Shown piece by piece: positions 53,795 to 62,061 of a stretch of DNA of 64,000 bases. A model generated the notes under the pieces. The model was given only the letters and a program-made list of their open reading frames with translations, was not told the DNA's origin and did no database searches. The position numbers and the translations under genes were made by a program. Origin of the DNA: CAZWVI01 sp964637165 (GTDB taxonomy: Bacteria > Planctomycetota > UBA1135); NCBI GenBank assembly GCA_964637165.1, contig CAZWVI010000011.1:20319-84318 (forward strand), in the 5' to 3' direction. Numbering within the stretch: the stretch's first letter is position 1; each line of letters starts with the position of its first letter.

Positions 53795-54383
53795 GGTCGG
53801 CGATTAGCTCGAATCCGGCTTTGGCGGCCATGTTACGCACTTCAGCGCGCAACATGGTGTTTTTTCGGCGCTTCTTACTGCCGAAAACTTGACGTATTCG
53901 GCGGCCCCAATTCTTTAGGGAGTTGTGGTCAAAGTATGAGAACACAACCCACTTGCCGCTGATGCGAAAGAGTTCCTCGATGTGGCTACGGCGTACTTGC
54001 GGGTCCACCAAGTGATGATTCAAGCGCATTGAAAAACTCAAGTCGATTCCGCCATCGGCAATCGGCATTTGGTGGCCGAGCGAACGAAAGCGACCAAGCG
54101 TTGCGTCAGCACCGTATAGTTTTTCGCCAAGCACCAACATGTCATGGCTCCAATCAGCTTGTGCGACTTGCTCGGCGTGCTCAGATAAAAATGGCAAGTA
54201 GCGACCAAAGCCACAAGGTAGGTCGAGGATAGTTTCAACTTTGCCAATTTGCGCAAAATAACTTTCGAGCATTTTGCGTTCGCGCTTATCGGAAAGTTTG
54301 CGGTGAGATTTTTCGTACTCGTCGAGGTATTCGAGCGCGCCTTCCGGCGAGTTGTAAGCGGCGAGTCGTTCAGGTAGGGTCAT
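53736..54383 (-). CDS. SAM-dependent methyltransferase in LPS-type operon
   Basis: The 215-residue class I methyltransferase has ETILDLPCGFGRYLPFL, QADWSHDMLVLG and FSMRLNHHLVDP as motifs I-IV. It is the last of four minus-strand genes with a glycosyltransferase, a LAB_N protein and a kinase-like protein, suggesting modification of a lipid or glycan. The substrate is unknown. It overlaps queF by 59 bases tail-to-tail. Confidence 0.8.
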   Translation of the reverse strand: MTLPERLAAYNSPEGALEYLDEYEKSHRKLSDKRERKMLESYFAQIGKVETILDLPCGFGRYLPFLSEHAEQVAQADWSHDMLVLGEKLYGADATLGRFRSLGHQMPIADGGIDLSFSMRLNHHLVDPQVRRSHIEELFRISGKWVVFSYFDHNSLKNWGRRIRQVFGSKKRRKNTMLRAEVRNMAAKAGFELIADPMLFAIGSGHRLVLAKRTN

Positions 54384-54390
54384 TGGTTGA

Positions 54391-55188
54391 TTAAGTTTTA
54401 AGGCGAATGCGTTTGCCCGTGTTGATGGCGATCAAGTATCCGGCAATGCGGCGGAATTTTTGGCTGCGTTTTGAGCGCGCGCGTAGCACATTCAAGCGGA
54501 TGGGTGGCTGATCACTGCCCGCATAGGCTAACAATAAGGTGCTGGCATCTTCTAGGCTGGCAACACTTTGGCGACCGACGAGGTCAACTAAATCCACCGC
54601 CCGCAAATTGTTCGGCAGTGGCTTTCGATAATCGCAAGCATATGGGGCATCAAGCCAACACGGTGAATGGTCGGGCTCTAAGGCCAAAAGGTTTCGCAGT
54701 TGCATGCGAAAGTGGACGATTCCCTGGTCGTGAAGATGCCGCGCGGCACGACCGGCCATTTGTAAGAGTTGGCTGCGAGTTTGCTCGCTTAATTGCGGAT
54801 TGCGTAAATGGGCGCGTAAGTCGCTGGCGGCGGGGCAGTCTTCGGTTAGCAATAAAGACGCAGTTAAGCCGAAGAAACTTCGTCGTTCGGCAATCGCCAC
54901 GACCTTCACGGCGGGAATATTAAGTTGTTTGAAACGTAATAAGGCGGTGCCTTCACGGCTGGCGCGACTGCGCGCTAACCACGCAAAACAGCGACGGAGC
55001 GTAGGAATACGATAGAGTTTCCACCATGATTTTTTTTGCGTGGACGAGCTGGACACCACCAACAGAGTTTCATCTTCATCCTTGATAGTGGTGCCATTTG
55101 CAATCGCCGCGGCGAAGTTGTCGCTAAGTTGTTGCGCGTTTAGGTCACCGTAAAGCACAGTGAAATCATGGCGCGGTGAATTAGTCAT
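54391..55188 (-). CDS. LPS kinase (WaaP/InaA)-like protein, catalytic Asp missing
   Basis: The 265-residue protein follows the small LPS-kinase pattern: SREGTALLRFKQLNIPAVKV, LLTEDCPAASDLRAHL and HDQGIVHFRMQLRNLLAL. In WaaP-like kinases the last motif is H.D...N; here HFR replaces H.D, so the catalytic Asp is Arg. WLDAPYACDY may stand for the metal-binding motif. It is thus either a pseudokinase or an unusual transferase. It overlaps the LAB_N gene by 8 bases and precedes the methyltransferase. Confidence 0.6.
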   Translation of the reverse strand: MTNSPRHDFTVLYGDLNAQQLSDNFAAAIANGTTIKDEDETLLVVSSSSTQKKSWWKLYRIPTLRRCFAWLARSRASREGTALLRFKQLNIPAVKVVAIAERRSFFGLTASLLLTEDCPAASDLRAHLRNPQLSEQTRSQLLQMAGRAARHLHDQGIVHFRMQLRNLLALEPDHSPCWLDAPYACDYRKPLPNNLRAVDLVDLVGRQSVASLEDASTLLLAYAGSDQPPIRLNVLRARSKRSQKFRRIAGYLIAINTGKRIRLKT

Positions 55189-55495
55189 CGCGGGTGGTGG
55201 GCTGATCGCGTTTGATTAAAATTAAATTTCGCGAGTACACAATAAATCCAAATGATTGACCGATGATGAAAACTGGGTCGGCTTTAATTATTGCGTAAGT
55301 GAATAGGAGTAGCGAACCACCCAATGAAAGCCACCAAAAAGCAGTAGGCATTATTGACTTGCCAGCTTTCTCGGAGACAATCCATTGCACTAAAAAGCGG
55401 CTCATGAAAATTGCTTGGCCGAGTAGTCCGATTATGACTATTGGCGTTAAATTGGCCGATAGCGCATTCCACCAGCTGTTAATGCTATCAGGCAT
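55181..55495 (-). CDS. LAB_N (lipid A biosynthesis N-terminal domain) membrane protein
   Basis: The 104-residue, three-helix protein matches PF07578: FMSRFLVQWIVSEKAGKSIM, FWWLSLGGSLLLFTYAII and DPVFIIGQSFGFIVYSRNL. Such domains occur at the N-terminus of some LpxB proteins or alone next to dolichol-phosphate-type glycosyltransferases, as here. Its role is thought to be in lipid-linked sugar handling but is undefined. It overlaps both neighbours by 8 bases. Confidence 0.85.
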   Translation of the reverse strand: MPDSINSWWNALSANLTPIVIIGLLGQAIFMSRFLVQWIVSEKAGKSIMPTAFWWLSLGGSLLLFTYAIIKADPVFIIGQSFGFIVYSRNLILIKRDQPTTRDD

Positions 55496-56228
55496 GGTCT
55501 TTGGTAGTCTCCGAAATAGTTGAATCGCGGTGCCGTTTTTGCATCCAACTAACTGCGCGCACGTCGGCCAGGCCTACCCATAGGCGATCCCAGATTCCGT
55601 ACTTTGACACTCCGTGTAGACGCGGTCGATGATTGACCGGGACTTGTAAAATATTTTCCGCACCCGCAAGTTTGGCCAAGGTCGGAATGTAGCGATGCAT
55701 ACCTGAAAAGTTTGGAAAGTCATCTAAGAATTCACGCTTAAATACTTTTAATGAACAACCGGTGTCAATAGTTGCATCATTGGTTTTGTTCCGCCGATAA
55801 GCGTTGGCTATTTTTGAAGATAACTTTTTGCTAAAACTGTCGTTGCGATTGTGGCGGTAGCCAATGACCCCGTCAGCATTTTCACTAACTAACTTGGCGA
55901 GCATTATTGGAATGTCCTCAGGGTCGTTTTGTAAGTCAGCGTCCAAAGTGACAATTAAATTGCCGCAGGCGTTTTTGAAACCACAGGAAAATGCGCCACT
56001 TTGACCGCCATTATGCGCCAGACGAATTCCACGAATCTGGGAGTTCTTGGCGCTCGCGGCAGTGATTTTTGCCCAAGAGGAATCGGTCGAGGCATCGTCA
56101 ATTAAGAGTAACTCCCAGGTGATGCCAGAATTCTCCATCGCGGCGTAAATTTGGCGCACAAGCTCGTCGATATTGCCCTCTTCATTGAAGACTGGGGCAA
56201 TCAAGCTGGCGGTTATGGAGGACTCCAT
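55488..56228 (-). CDS. Family 2 glycosyltransferase, DPM1-like
   Basis: The 246-residue GT2 enzyme has SLIAPVFNEEGNIDELV, LLIDDASTDSSW, GGQSGAFSCGF, TLDADLQNDPEDIP (DxD-like) and DTGCSLKVFKREF. It resembles polyprenol-phosphate sugar synthases but has no C-terminal membrane helices. The LAB_N protein next to it may supply the membrane part. First gene of the LPS-type operon, with an inverted repeat upstream. Confidence 0.88.
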   Translation of the reverse strand: MESSITASLIAPVFNEEGNIDELVRQIYAAMENSGITWELLLIDDASTDSSWAKITAASAKNSQIRGIRLAHNGGQSGAFSCGFKNACGNLIVTLDADLQNDPEDIPIMLAKLVSENADGVIGYRHNRNDSFSKKLSSKIANAYRRNKTNDATIDTGCSLKVFKREFLDDFPNFSGMHRYIPTLAKLAGAENILQVPVNHRPRLHGVSKYGIWDRLWVGLADVRAVSWMQKRHRDSTISETTKDHA

Positions 56229-56232
56229 GAAT

Positions 56233-56256
56233 CTATTGTCCTAATCTGGACAATAG
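56233..56256. promoter_or_regulatory. Inverted repeat, candidate operator
   Basis: CTATTGTCC (56233-56241) and GGACAATAG (56248-56256) form a perfect 9-bp inverted repeat with a 6-base spacer. It lies 4 bases upstream of the GT2 start and overlaps a minus-strand GACAAT -10-like hexamer. Confidence 0.6.
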
Positions 56257-56294
56257 TTCTCAAGTTAAAGTCCGAAGTCAGTCGAGAAAGGTAT

Positions 56295-56801
56295 GTGCTT
56301 TCATCACGGCTGCCCATCCGACTCCTGTCAGGGCCTTGCGTTCTCCTGCAAGGTTTGCGAGTCGGCGGGGTAGTTTTTCTTTTTATGCTGCCAACCCTGG
56401 CCTCATTTCATTTCGCGCCGGTTAATGGGGCGAGTATGGAGCCGACCCTTCAACACGGCGATACCGTGTGCTTTCGAGAATTTGAGAATGGTTGGTTTCA
56501 ACCCAAACGCGGTCAGATTGTGGTGTTTGAAGCGCCGACAGAACCAGGCCGTCGTTATGTAAAACGGGTGGTCGGATTACCCGGTGACGAATTGCGTTTT
56601 AATCAAGGCTTATTGCAAGTCAATGGCAAACGTGCGCCACTAGTCGAATCAGCAATAGATCCGGAAATGGTGTTGTCAGTGCGCGTACCAAATGATTGCT
56701 TCTACGCACTTGGTGACCATGCCGCAGTCTCTTGGGATTCACGCCAACTGGGGCCAGTCAAGTTAGACCGGTTGATTGGACCCTTGATTGGTCGCAATTA
56801 A
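56295..56801 (+). CDS. lepB: Signal peptidase I
   Basis: The 168-residue protein has a membrane segment (GGVVFLFMLPTLASFHF), the catalytic Ser in NGASMEPTLQHGD, and the Lys in GRRYVKRVVGLPGDELRF, then FYALGDHAAVSWDSR. It removes signal peptides from exported proteins. The GTG at 56295 is chosen: AGAAAGG lies just upstream, and earlier starts overlap the GT2 gene. The protein is short for the family but complete. Confidence 0.88.
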   Translation: MLSSRLPIRLLSGPCVLLQGLRVGGVVFLFMLPTLASFHFAPVNGASMEPTLQHGDTVCFREFENGWFQPKRGQIVVFEAPTEPGRRYVKRVVGLPGDELRFNQGLLQVNGKRAPLVESAIDPEMVLSVRVPNDCFYALGDHAAVSWDSRQLGPVKLDRLIGPLIGRN

Positions 56802-56812
56802 ATAACCGCAAT

Positions 56813-57667
56813 TTACTGGTGGCGAACTACTTGATTGGTCAAGCAACCAAGTTCAGTTGCCTCGACTCTTAACAGGTCGCCATCTTTGATTGCGCCCACA
56901 CCAGCCGGAGTGCCCAGAAAAACAATGTCACCAGCGGCTAGTCTGCACCATTTAGAAAGTTCGACTAGTGCCTCGGCCGGTTGCCAAATCAAGTCGGCTA
57001 ATTTGGCGTTTTGACGTAGTTCTTGATTAACCCACCCGCGCAATTCAATATTGGCGAAATCGCCAATATCGCCGGCCCGTGTCCATTCAGGGCCAAACGG
57101 GCCAAAGCCAACTAGGTTTTTACAGCGCAGCCACGGCCATTGGCGTTGGCGATCCAAGCCCTGTTGAGTGCGCGCGGTAATGTCATTTCCAAGAGTGTAG
57201 GCAGCAATTGCCGCGGCCGCTTGCTGGAGGTTGGCATTGTGTAAGTCTTTACCAATCAACAACACCACCTCGGCTTCATGGTCAACTCGCGACTCCAGCC
57301 AAGCCGGCACTTCCACGACACATCGATGGCCACTAAGAGTGCTCGCTAACTTGTTAAACCAAACCAACTCACTAGGTGGCTCAACTCCAAACTCGCGCGC
57401 GTGGGCAGCAAAGTTTTTTCCGAGCGCCAGTGCTTGGCGTGGATGACCAGCTTGCAGAATCGTCCAACTATTTGCTTCATCGCCTAGTTGAGTAGCCGCC
57501 GCACATAATGTTGAGTGAATGTTCTCGTCTAACAGAAAATTTGCCGCCTCTGCTAAGTCGTCGGCAAGCCCAGCGCCACTTATGTTGCGCCAATCTCCAG
57601 CAACTCCCCATAACCAGGTCGGTGTTTTTTGAGGATTTAAAACGCGGCGTAATTTCGCGGCCGACAT
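56813..57667 (-). CDS. Fumarylacetoacetate hydrolase-family protein
   Basis: The 284-residue FAH-fold enzyme has GKNFAAHAREFG, the metal-binding ESRVDHEAEVVLLIG, GNDITARTQQ and VFLGTPAGVG. FAH-type enzymes cleave or decarboxylate acylpyruvates; the substrate is unknown here. The ATG at 57667 is chosen because the longer frame overlaps the upstream gene. It lies 5 bases after the prenyltransferase-repeat gene. Confidence 0.85.
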   Translation of the reverse strand: MSAAKLRRVLNPQKTPTWLWGVAGDWRNISGAGLADDLAEAANFLLDENIHSTLCAAATQLGDEANSWTILQAGHPRQALALGKNFAAHAREFGVEPPSELVWFNKLASTLSGHRCVVEVPAWLESRVDHEAEVVLLIGKDLHNANLQQAAAAIAAYTLGNDITARTQQGLDRQRQWPWLRCKNLVGFGPFGPEWTRAGDIGDFANIELRGWVNQELRQNAKLADLIWQPAEALVELSKWCRLAAGDIVFLGTPAGVGAIKDGDLLRVEATELGCLTNQVVRHQ

Positions 57668-57672
57668 GAGCT

Positions 57673-59250
57673 TTATTTGCGTGCCGCATCGAGGGCGCAA
57701 AGGGCGTAGGCACTGCACAAAACCGGGTTTCCTTCCCACCAGCGTTCGGCCTGTTGATTGACCCACGAACCGTCTTGGTTTTGTAATTCGGCGAGCTTGT
57801 TAACTAACTCCTGCCGCCAATTGTGGGGCTTACGATCGGCGCCGGTTAAATTGTCGATCCCACTTACAGCAAGTGCTTCGGCCAAGGACAAGTAGTAATA
57901 GTAAAGTCCTTGAAAGCCAGCGCGTGGGTCGCGCAAACTATCGAAGCCAGGGTTTACTTCAAGCGTCCAATGCTTTGCAACCCAATCGGTGGCCGCCGCC
58001 AAGCGTGGGTCTGCTGGCTTTAAACCCGCGAACACATAACACTTTAAGAGTGCATAGGTCATTGAACCATAAGACCGGGCGACTAGCGAGCCATCGGGAG
58101 CGGTGGTGTAGCCGGCTGGTGAATCGCCAGGCATGTAAGTGGCACCGCCGTCGTTGCCAGCCTTTACTTTTTCATCACTACCAATTTTTTTATAGGTGGC
58201 GGTGTTTGATTCAGAGCGGTTTTGGCTGCGTTCAAGGAACACCAAAGCGCGTTTTAAAGCTGGGTCATCTGCTTTGGCACCTGATGATTTGAGTGCTTGG
58301 AGAGCGTATTGCAGATTGCTCAAATCAGGCCGTAGGTCGCCTCCGTAGCCAATCCCGCCGTAATAGCGGTCGCCTTCACTGTAGCCTTCTCCGGAATCGG
58401 CTTGGACTATGCGTAAAAAATTTGCGGCTCTAGCGATTGCTTCTCGGTCGGCCGGGCGCTGCGCTTCGGTTAGGGCCATGATTGCCACAGAGGTTACGTA
58501 GACTGGAAGGTGGCCGGCATGAATTGAGCCATCTTCATTTTGTAAGCTGATTAAATAATCTAAAGTTGGTACCGCAGCGGATTGAATGTCGGAGTTGGGG
58601 CTGGCCAGTAAGGCGCGCGCACAGAGTGCGCTAATGCCCGGTTCGGGTTTACCAAACATTTCCCACATACCACTTTCACCGCGAGCTTTTAATAAGTACT
58701 CACATCCATTTTTATAACTTGATTCTAATAGTTGTGAAGTTGGACGTAGCTGTTGGCGTTTGCTGTTAGTCCAAATTATTGCGGCACGTGCACAAATTTC
58801 AGCGCGCAACTTTAAGCCGAAGTGGGCTTCGATGCTTTGCATAATTTCGCTGGCTGATTGAGTGTCACTTGGTTCCGAATAACTTATGAAAAGTTCATTG
58901 CTGCTGCGATGTTTGAGCGTGCTAATTAATTCCTGATAGCGTTCTCCATCAAGGCAGTTAAGGGCGAAAGCGGCCGCGGAATCGGTGGCCGGCTCGCTTT
59001 GGCTGGAGAGTTCGGTGATTAGTGATTTGACCGCCAATTTGATGAAAGGGCCGTCATCCTCGCGATAGGAGCGGGGAGAGAGTGCCATCGCCACTAGGAC
59101 ATTGACCGTATCGATTGGGTCACCGTAACTGCCATCTTCGGCTTGTGAAGCGCGGAAAAAGGCAAGCTCTTGGTCGAGCTGGTCTTTGAAGGATGGGCCT
59201 TGGACAGGGACGGCGCAAAGGCCTAGGAGGGCAGTTGTTAGCAGCAGCAT
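57673..59250 (-). CDS. Secreted prenyltransferase/squalene-oxidase repeat protein
   Basis: The 525-residue protein has a signal peptide (MLLLTTALLGLCAVPVQG) and alpha-toroid repeats: SQAEDGSYGDPIDTVNVLV, SLQNEDGSIHAGHLPVYVTS and LQNQDGSWVNQQ near the C-terminus. The QxxDGSW-type repeats are those of terpene cyclases, but the cyclase DxDD motif was not found, so it is more likely a non-catalytic toroid as in many such secreted proteins. Sits between YbjQ and the FAH gene. Confidence 0.8.
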   Translation of the reverse strand: MLLLTTALLGLCAVPVQGPSFKDQLDQELAFFRASQAEDGSYGDPIDTVNVLVAMALSPRSYREDDGPFIKLAVKSLITELSSQSEPATDSAAAFALNCLDGERYQELISTLKHRSSNELFISYSEPSDTQSASEIMQSIEAHFGLKLRAEICARAAIIWTNSKRQQLRPTSQLLESSYKNGCEYLLKARGESGMWEMFGKPEPGISALCARALLASPNSDIQSAAVPTLDYLISLQNEDGSIHAGHLPVYVTSVAIMALTEAQRPADREAIARAANFLRIVQADSGEGYSEGDRYYGGIGYGGDLRPDLSNLQYALQALKSSGAKADDPALKRALVFLERSQNRSESNTATYKKIGSDEKVKAGNDGGATYMPGDSPAGYTTAPDGSLVARSYGSMTYALLKCYVFAGLKPADPRLAAATDWVAKHWTLEVNPGFDSLRDPRAGFQGLYYYYLSLAEALAVSGIDNLTGADRKPHNWRQELVNKLAELQNQDGSWVNQQAERWWEGNPVLCSAYALCALDAARK

Positions 59251-59322
59251 TGCCCTAGATTAACGAGGCTGATGGGCAATGGTTCGAGCCCTTTTACACT
59301 ACTTAGTTACCGAAACGCTGAA

Positions 59323-59646
59323 CTAGTTGGCTGGTTCGAGTTTGACCGCAGTTCCGTAAGCCAGCACCTCGGCCGCGCCCTGCATTACTTGGGCGGAAGA
59401 AAATCGCACTTGCACCACCGCGTCGGCTCCCAGTGCCACTGCCTGCTCGAGCATTCGATCAAGTGCCTGTTCGCGCGATTCGGCGATGACCTTGGTGTAT
59501 TCATCGACCTCGCCACCAACAATGGTGCGCAGTGCTGCAGAGATATCGCGTCCAAGATGCCGCGCCCGGATAGTGTTACCGCGTACTAAGCCGAGGATTT
59601 CAAGAGTCTTGCGGCCGGGAACATTTTCAGTCGTGGAAGTAATCAT
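59323..59646 (-). CDS. YbjQ (UPF0145) family protein
   Basis: The 107-residue protein has the YbjQ pattern: TTENVPGRKTLEILGLVRG, RDISAALRTIVGGEVDEYT and ALGADAVVQVRFSSAQVM. These pentameric proteins are annotated as possible heavy-metal binders without firm function. The start overlaps the end of the anti-sigma gene by 4 bases. Confidence 0.9.
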   Translation of the reverse strand: MITSTTENVPGRKTLEILGLVRGNTIRARHLGRDISAALRTIVGGEVDEYTKVIAESREQALDRMLEQAVALGADAVVQVRFSSAQVMQGAAEVLAYGTAVKLEPAN

Positions 59647-60107
59647 CTTTTGATTTTGCGGTAGGGGTCGGAGCGGCGAACGCGGGTGCGTTCAATTAGT
59701 ACTCTCAAGAAAAGTAAAGCGAATCCAAGATAGAAAACGCCAACCGCGATTAGCTCAAGTGGATTGTCGAGGCTAAGGACATCATCAAGAATTAACAACG
59801 CGATGGCGAGTGCGCCAAAGCAAATACCGATCCAACCGCCTAACTTTAGAAGTGAAGGCGCAAGCGCGCGATTTACTGCTTCACGTTCAAAGTCACCAGA
59901 TTCGCGTAGGCTTGCACTTTGGAAGGCGAAGCGCGAGGCTTCAATTTCTGCCCATTCTTTGGTGCACTGCGGGCAGTCTTTTAAGTGATCAGCCAACCAG
60001 CCCTCTTGTGCGGGAGTGCACTCGTTATCGCTGCGAGCGTTTAACCAAATGCAAACTTGTGCGCAATCTTTGGGAGGCCAATTGGGTGCGTCGTAGGTTT
60101 CGGACAT
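59643..60107 (-). CDS. Zinc-finger anti-sigma factor
   Basis: The 154-residue protein has an N-terminal zinc motif with HLKDCPQCTKEW (HxxxCxxC type) at about 41-52 and two membrane helices (about 95-145). This is the usual layout of membrane anti-sigma factors that hold an ECF sigma factor. It lies 3 bases downstream of such a sigma factor gene. Confidence 0.8.
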   Translation of the reverse strand: MSETYDAPNWPPKDCAQVCIWLNARSDNECTPAQEGWLADHLKDCPQCTKEWAEIEASRFAFQSASLRESGDFEREAVNRALAPSLLKLGGWIGICFGALAIALLILDDVLSLDNPLELIAVGVFYLGFALLFLRVLIERTRVRRSDPYRKIKR

Positions 60108-60110
60108 GAC

Positions 60111-60704
60111 TTAATCTTTTAACGATGACAAAAGTTTGCGGAGGCGTTTGCGCGCGGTCGAGAGTCGCGACATGACGGTGCCGACCGGAATCGACAATGA
60201 GTCGGCGATTTCACGGTAGGTGAAGCCGTCGAAGTGTTTCAGGATGAGAACCTCGCGATCGTTGGTCGACATGCGCGCGAGGGCGTTTGCGAGGTGTTGA
60301 CTGCGTTCGTCTTTGGCAAGAAGTTCGTGCGGTTGTGGAGCGCTGAGGTCAACAGGTTCTGGCAATGCGTTTCCTTCAAGATTGGTGGTCGACAGCGAAC
60401 TGGTGTGGCGGATTTTGCGACTACGAAGTTGTTGAATACACGCGTTGCGTAGTATTTGGTAGAACCATGGAAAGAAGGGCTTTCCGGGGACGAAACGGTC
60501 GAACGCGCCCCAAGCTTTTAACACGCTATCTTGGAAAACATCGAGCGCGTCGTCGCGATTGCCGACAATGCCTGCGGCTAAGGCTAAGCAACGCGGCTGG
60601 TGGAGTGCGGCCAAATCGCCAAAAGCTTGGCGGTCACCGGTAAGTGCAGACTCCAACAATTCCTTTTCTAAAGGTTTGCCTGGAGGGGAAGCAAGTTGGT
60701 TCAT
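60111..60704 (-). CDS. ECF RNA polymerase sigma factor
   Basis: The 197-residue protein has sigma region 2 (DDALDVFQDSVLKAWGAFDRF, then FFPWFYQILRNACIQQLRSR) and region 4 (MSTNDREVLILKHFDGFTYREI, then SIPVGTVMSRLSTARKRLR). It should direct polymerase to a stress regulon, under the anti-sigma factor encoded next. The same transcript continues to YbjQ, the toroid protein and the FAH enzyme, which may be the regulon core. Confidence 0.92.
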   Translation of the reverse strand: MNQLASPPGKPLEKELLESALTGDRQAFGDLAALHQPRCLALAAGIVGNRDDALDVFQDSVLKAWGAFDRFVPGKPFFPWFYQILRNACIQQLRSRKIRHTSSLSTTNLEGNALPEPVDLSAPQPHELLAKDERSQHLANALARMSTNDREVLILKHFDGFTYREIADSLSIPVGTVMSRLSTARKRLRKLLSSLKD

Positions 60705-60759
60705 GCTAGTGCTTATGCGTTGCTCGGAGCTTTATTCGTGTTTTTTATTCGCTACTTTT

Positions 60760-62061
60760 TTACCGTCTAGCTGCATTGATTACTTGCATGCTCACGCGCG
60801 CCGAACAGCCGGGTTGACAGAAATGTGATTTTAGCGGTGCTAAATCCTCGTGGAATTTTTCGCGGCCGTCCGAGCTAAGCAATTTTGCAATGTCGTCGGC
60901 CATTTTTTGTGCGGAAATATTTCCACCAATGTGCTCTGGTGCAATTTCTTTTCCAGCAATTAAGTTAAGCGAACCGGCCCAAGGCACCGCAACTACGCGG
61001 CGCGCGAGCCACTCCTTATATGGGGAGTTGATGGCATAGACCACAATGTTGGGAATGTTATGAGCGGCAACCTCAAGAGATGCAGTACCGCTAGTAACCA
61101 TTGCCGCCGAAAGAACTGGTATAGCTTTGTGGAAACAGTTCGGCGCGAAAAAAACTTCGAGCTTGGAGTCCTTGACCAGCTCTTTAATGCGCGGCCATAG
61201 ATTTTCTCGCAGGTGGGGGATTATGAATTTTATCTGTGGTTGATTGGATTTTAGTAAAGTGGCCGCGTTGAGCATTATTGGCAGATTGCGCTCAATTTCA
61301 CTTTTGCGGCTGCCCGGTAAAAGACCTACCCATTGGGTTTGGTGGTGGTTGATTATTTCGGGTGGAAGTTCATCTTCACCGTGGCCGGCCTGCGCAAGTC
61401 CATCGCCAAGCGGGTGGCCAACATACTTGGGGGCCGCACCGTGTTGTTGATACCAATCGTTTTCAAATGGCAAGATGGTCAGAAGCGCGTCAGCTTTTTT
61501 GAAGTCGCAAATTCGCCACGCCGCCCATGCCCATAGTTGTGGTGCGATAAAGTTTACTACCGGGATACGCTGCCGATGGCAAATTCTAAGTAGTCGTTGG
61601 TTAAGGCCTGGGTAATCAATTAGAACAACTACGTCTGGTTTTTGACGGCGTATTTCTTTGGCGAATTTGTAAATGCATGAAATAAATAAAGGAAGTTGTT
61701 TGGCAACATCGACAAAACCCATTACGTTTAAGTCAGCTAGTTTTTCCCAAACATTCATTCCTTGGTCGGTCAGGCGTTCGCCGCCAAAACCAGAAAATAT
61801 TGTGGCCGGTGAATGCGCGTGAATTTGTTTAACTAATTGGAGGGCGTGATTTTCGCCACTGATGTCTCCGCAAGATATGAAAATATTGCTGGGGCTGTTG
61901 TTGCTTAGAGTGGGATCTGCTGGCGGCGGCGAGTGGTCTAGGTTTATAAACTGGTTGCGGCGTGCTTTGGTCGATCTTACGCTGAGCAAAATGCGCAACG
62001 GGAATAGCAGCAATGCGCCTAGGCCGGCAATCAGCTCGCGGAGTAAATCGACGATGGCCAT
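60760..62061 (-). CDS. lpxB: Lipid A disaccharide synthase with N-terminal extension
   Basis: The 433-residue GT19 enzyme joins UDP-diacylglucosamine and lipid X. It has SCGDISGENHALQL near 63, IDYPGLNQRLL, FIAPQLWAWAAWR, GLLPGSRKSEI and the C-terminal VTSGTASLEVA. About 60 residues precede the usual start, beginning with a hydrophobic helix (ELIAGLGALLLFPLRILL). lpxB lies 40 kb from lpxC-fabZ and lpxA. It overlaps the FGE-type gene stop by 1 base. Confidence 0.92.
   Translation of the reverse strand: MAIVDLLRELIAGLGALLLFPLRILLSVRSTKARRNQFINLDHSPPPADPTLSNNSPSNIFISCGDISGENHALQLVKQIHAHSPATIFSGFGGERLTDQGMNVWEKLADLNVMGFVDVAKQLPLFISCIYKFAKEIRRQKPDVVVLIDYPGLNQRLLRICHRQRIPVVNFIAPQLWAWAAWRICDFKKADALLTILPFENDWYQQHGAAPKYVGHPLGDGLAQAGHGEDELPPEIINHHQTQWVGLLPGSRKSEIERNLPIMLNAATLLKSNQPQIKFIIPHLRENLWPRIKELVKDSKLEVFFAPNCFHKAIPVLSAAMVTSGTASLEVAAHNIPNIVVYAINSPYKEWLARRVVAVPWAGSLNLIAGKEIAPEHIGGNISAQKMADDIAKLLSSDGREKFHEDLAPLKSHFCQPGCSARVSMQVINAARR

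Noticed and set aside
59270..59295. GGTTCGAGCCC resembling a tRNA T-arm
   Set aside because: No acceptor or anticodon stem could be built around it; likely a chance hairpin.
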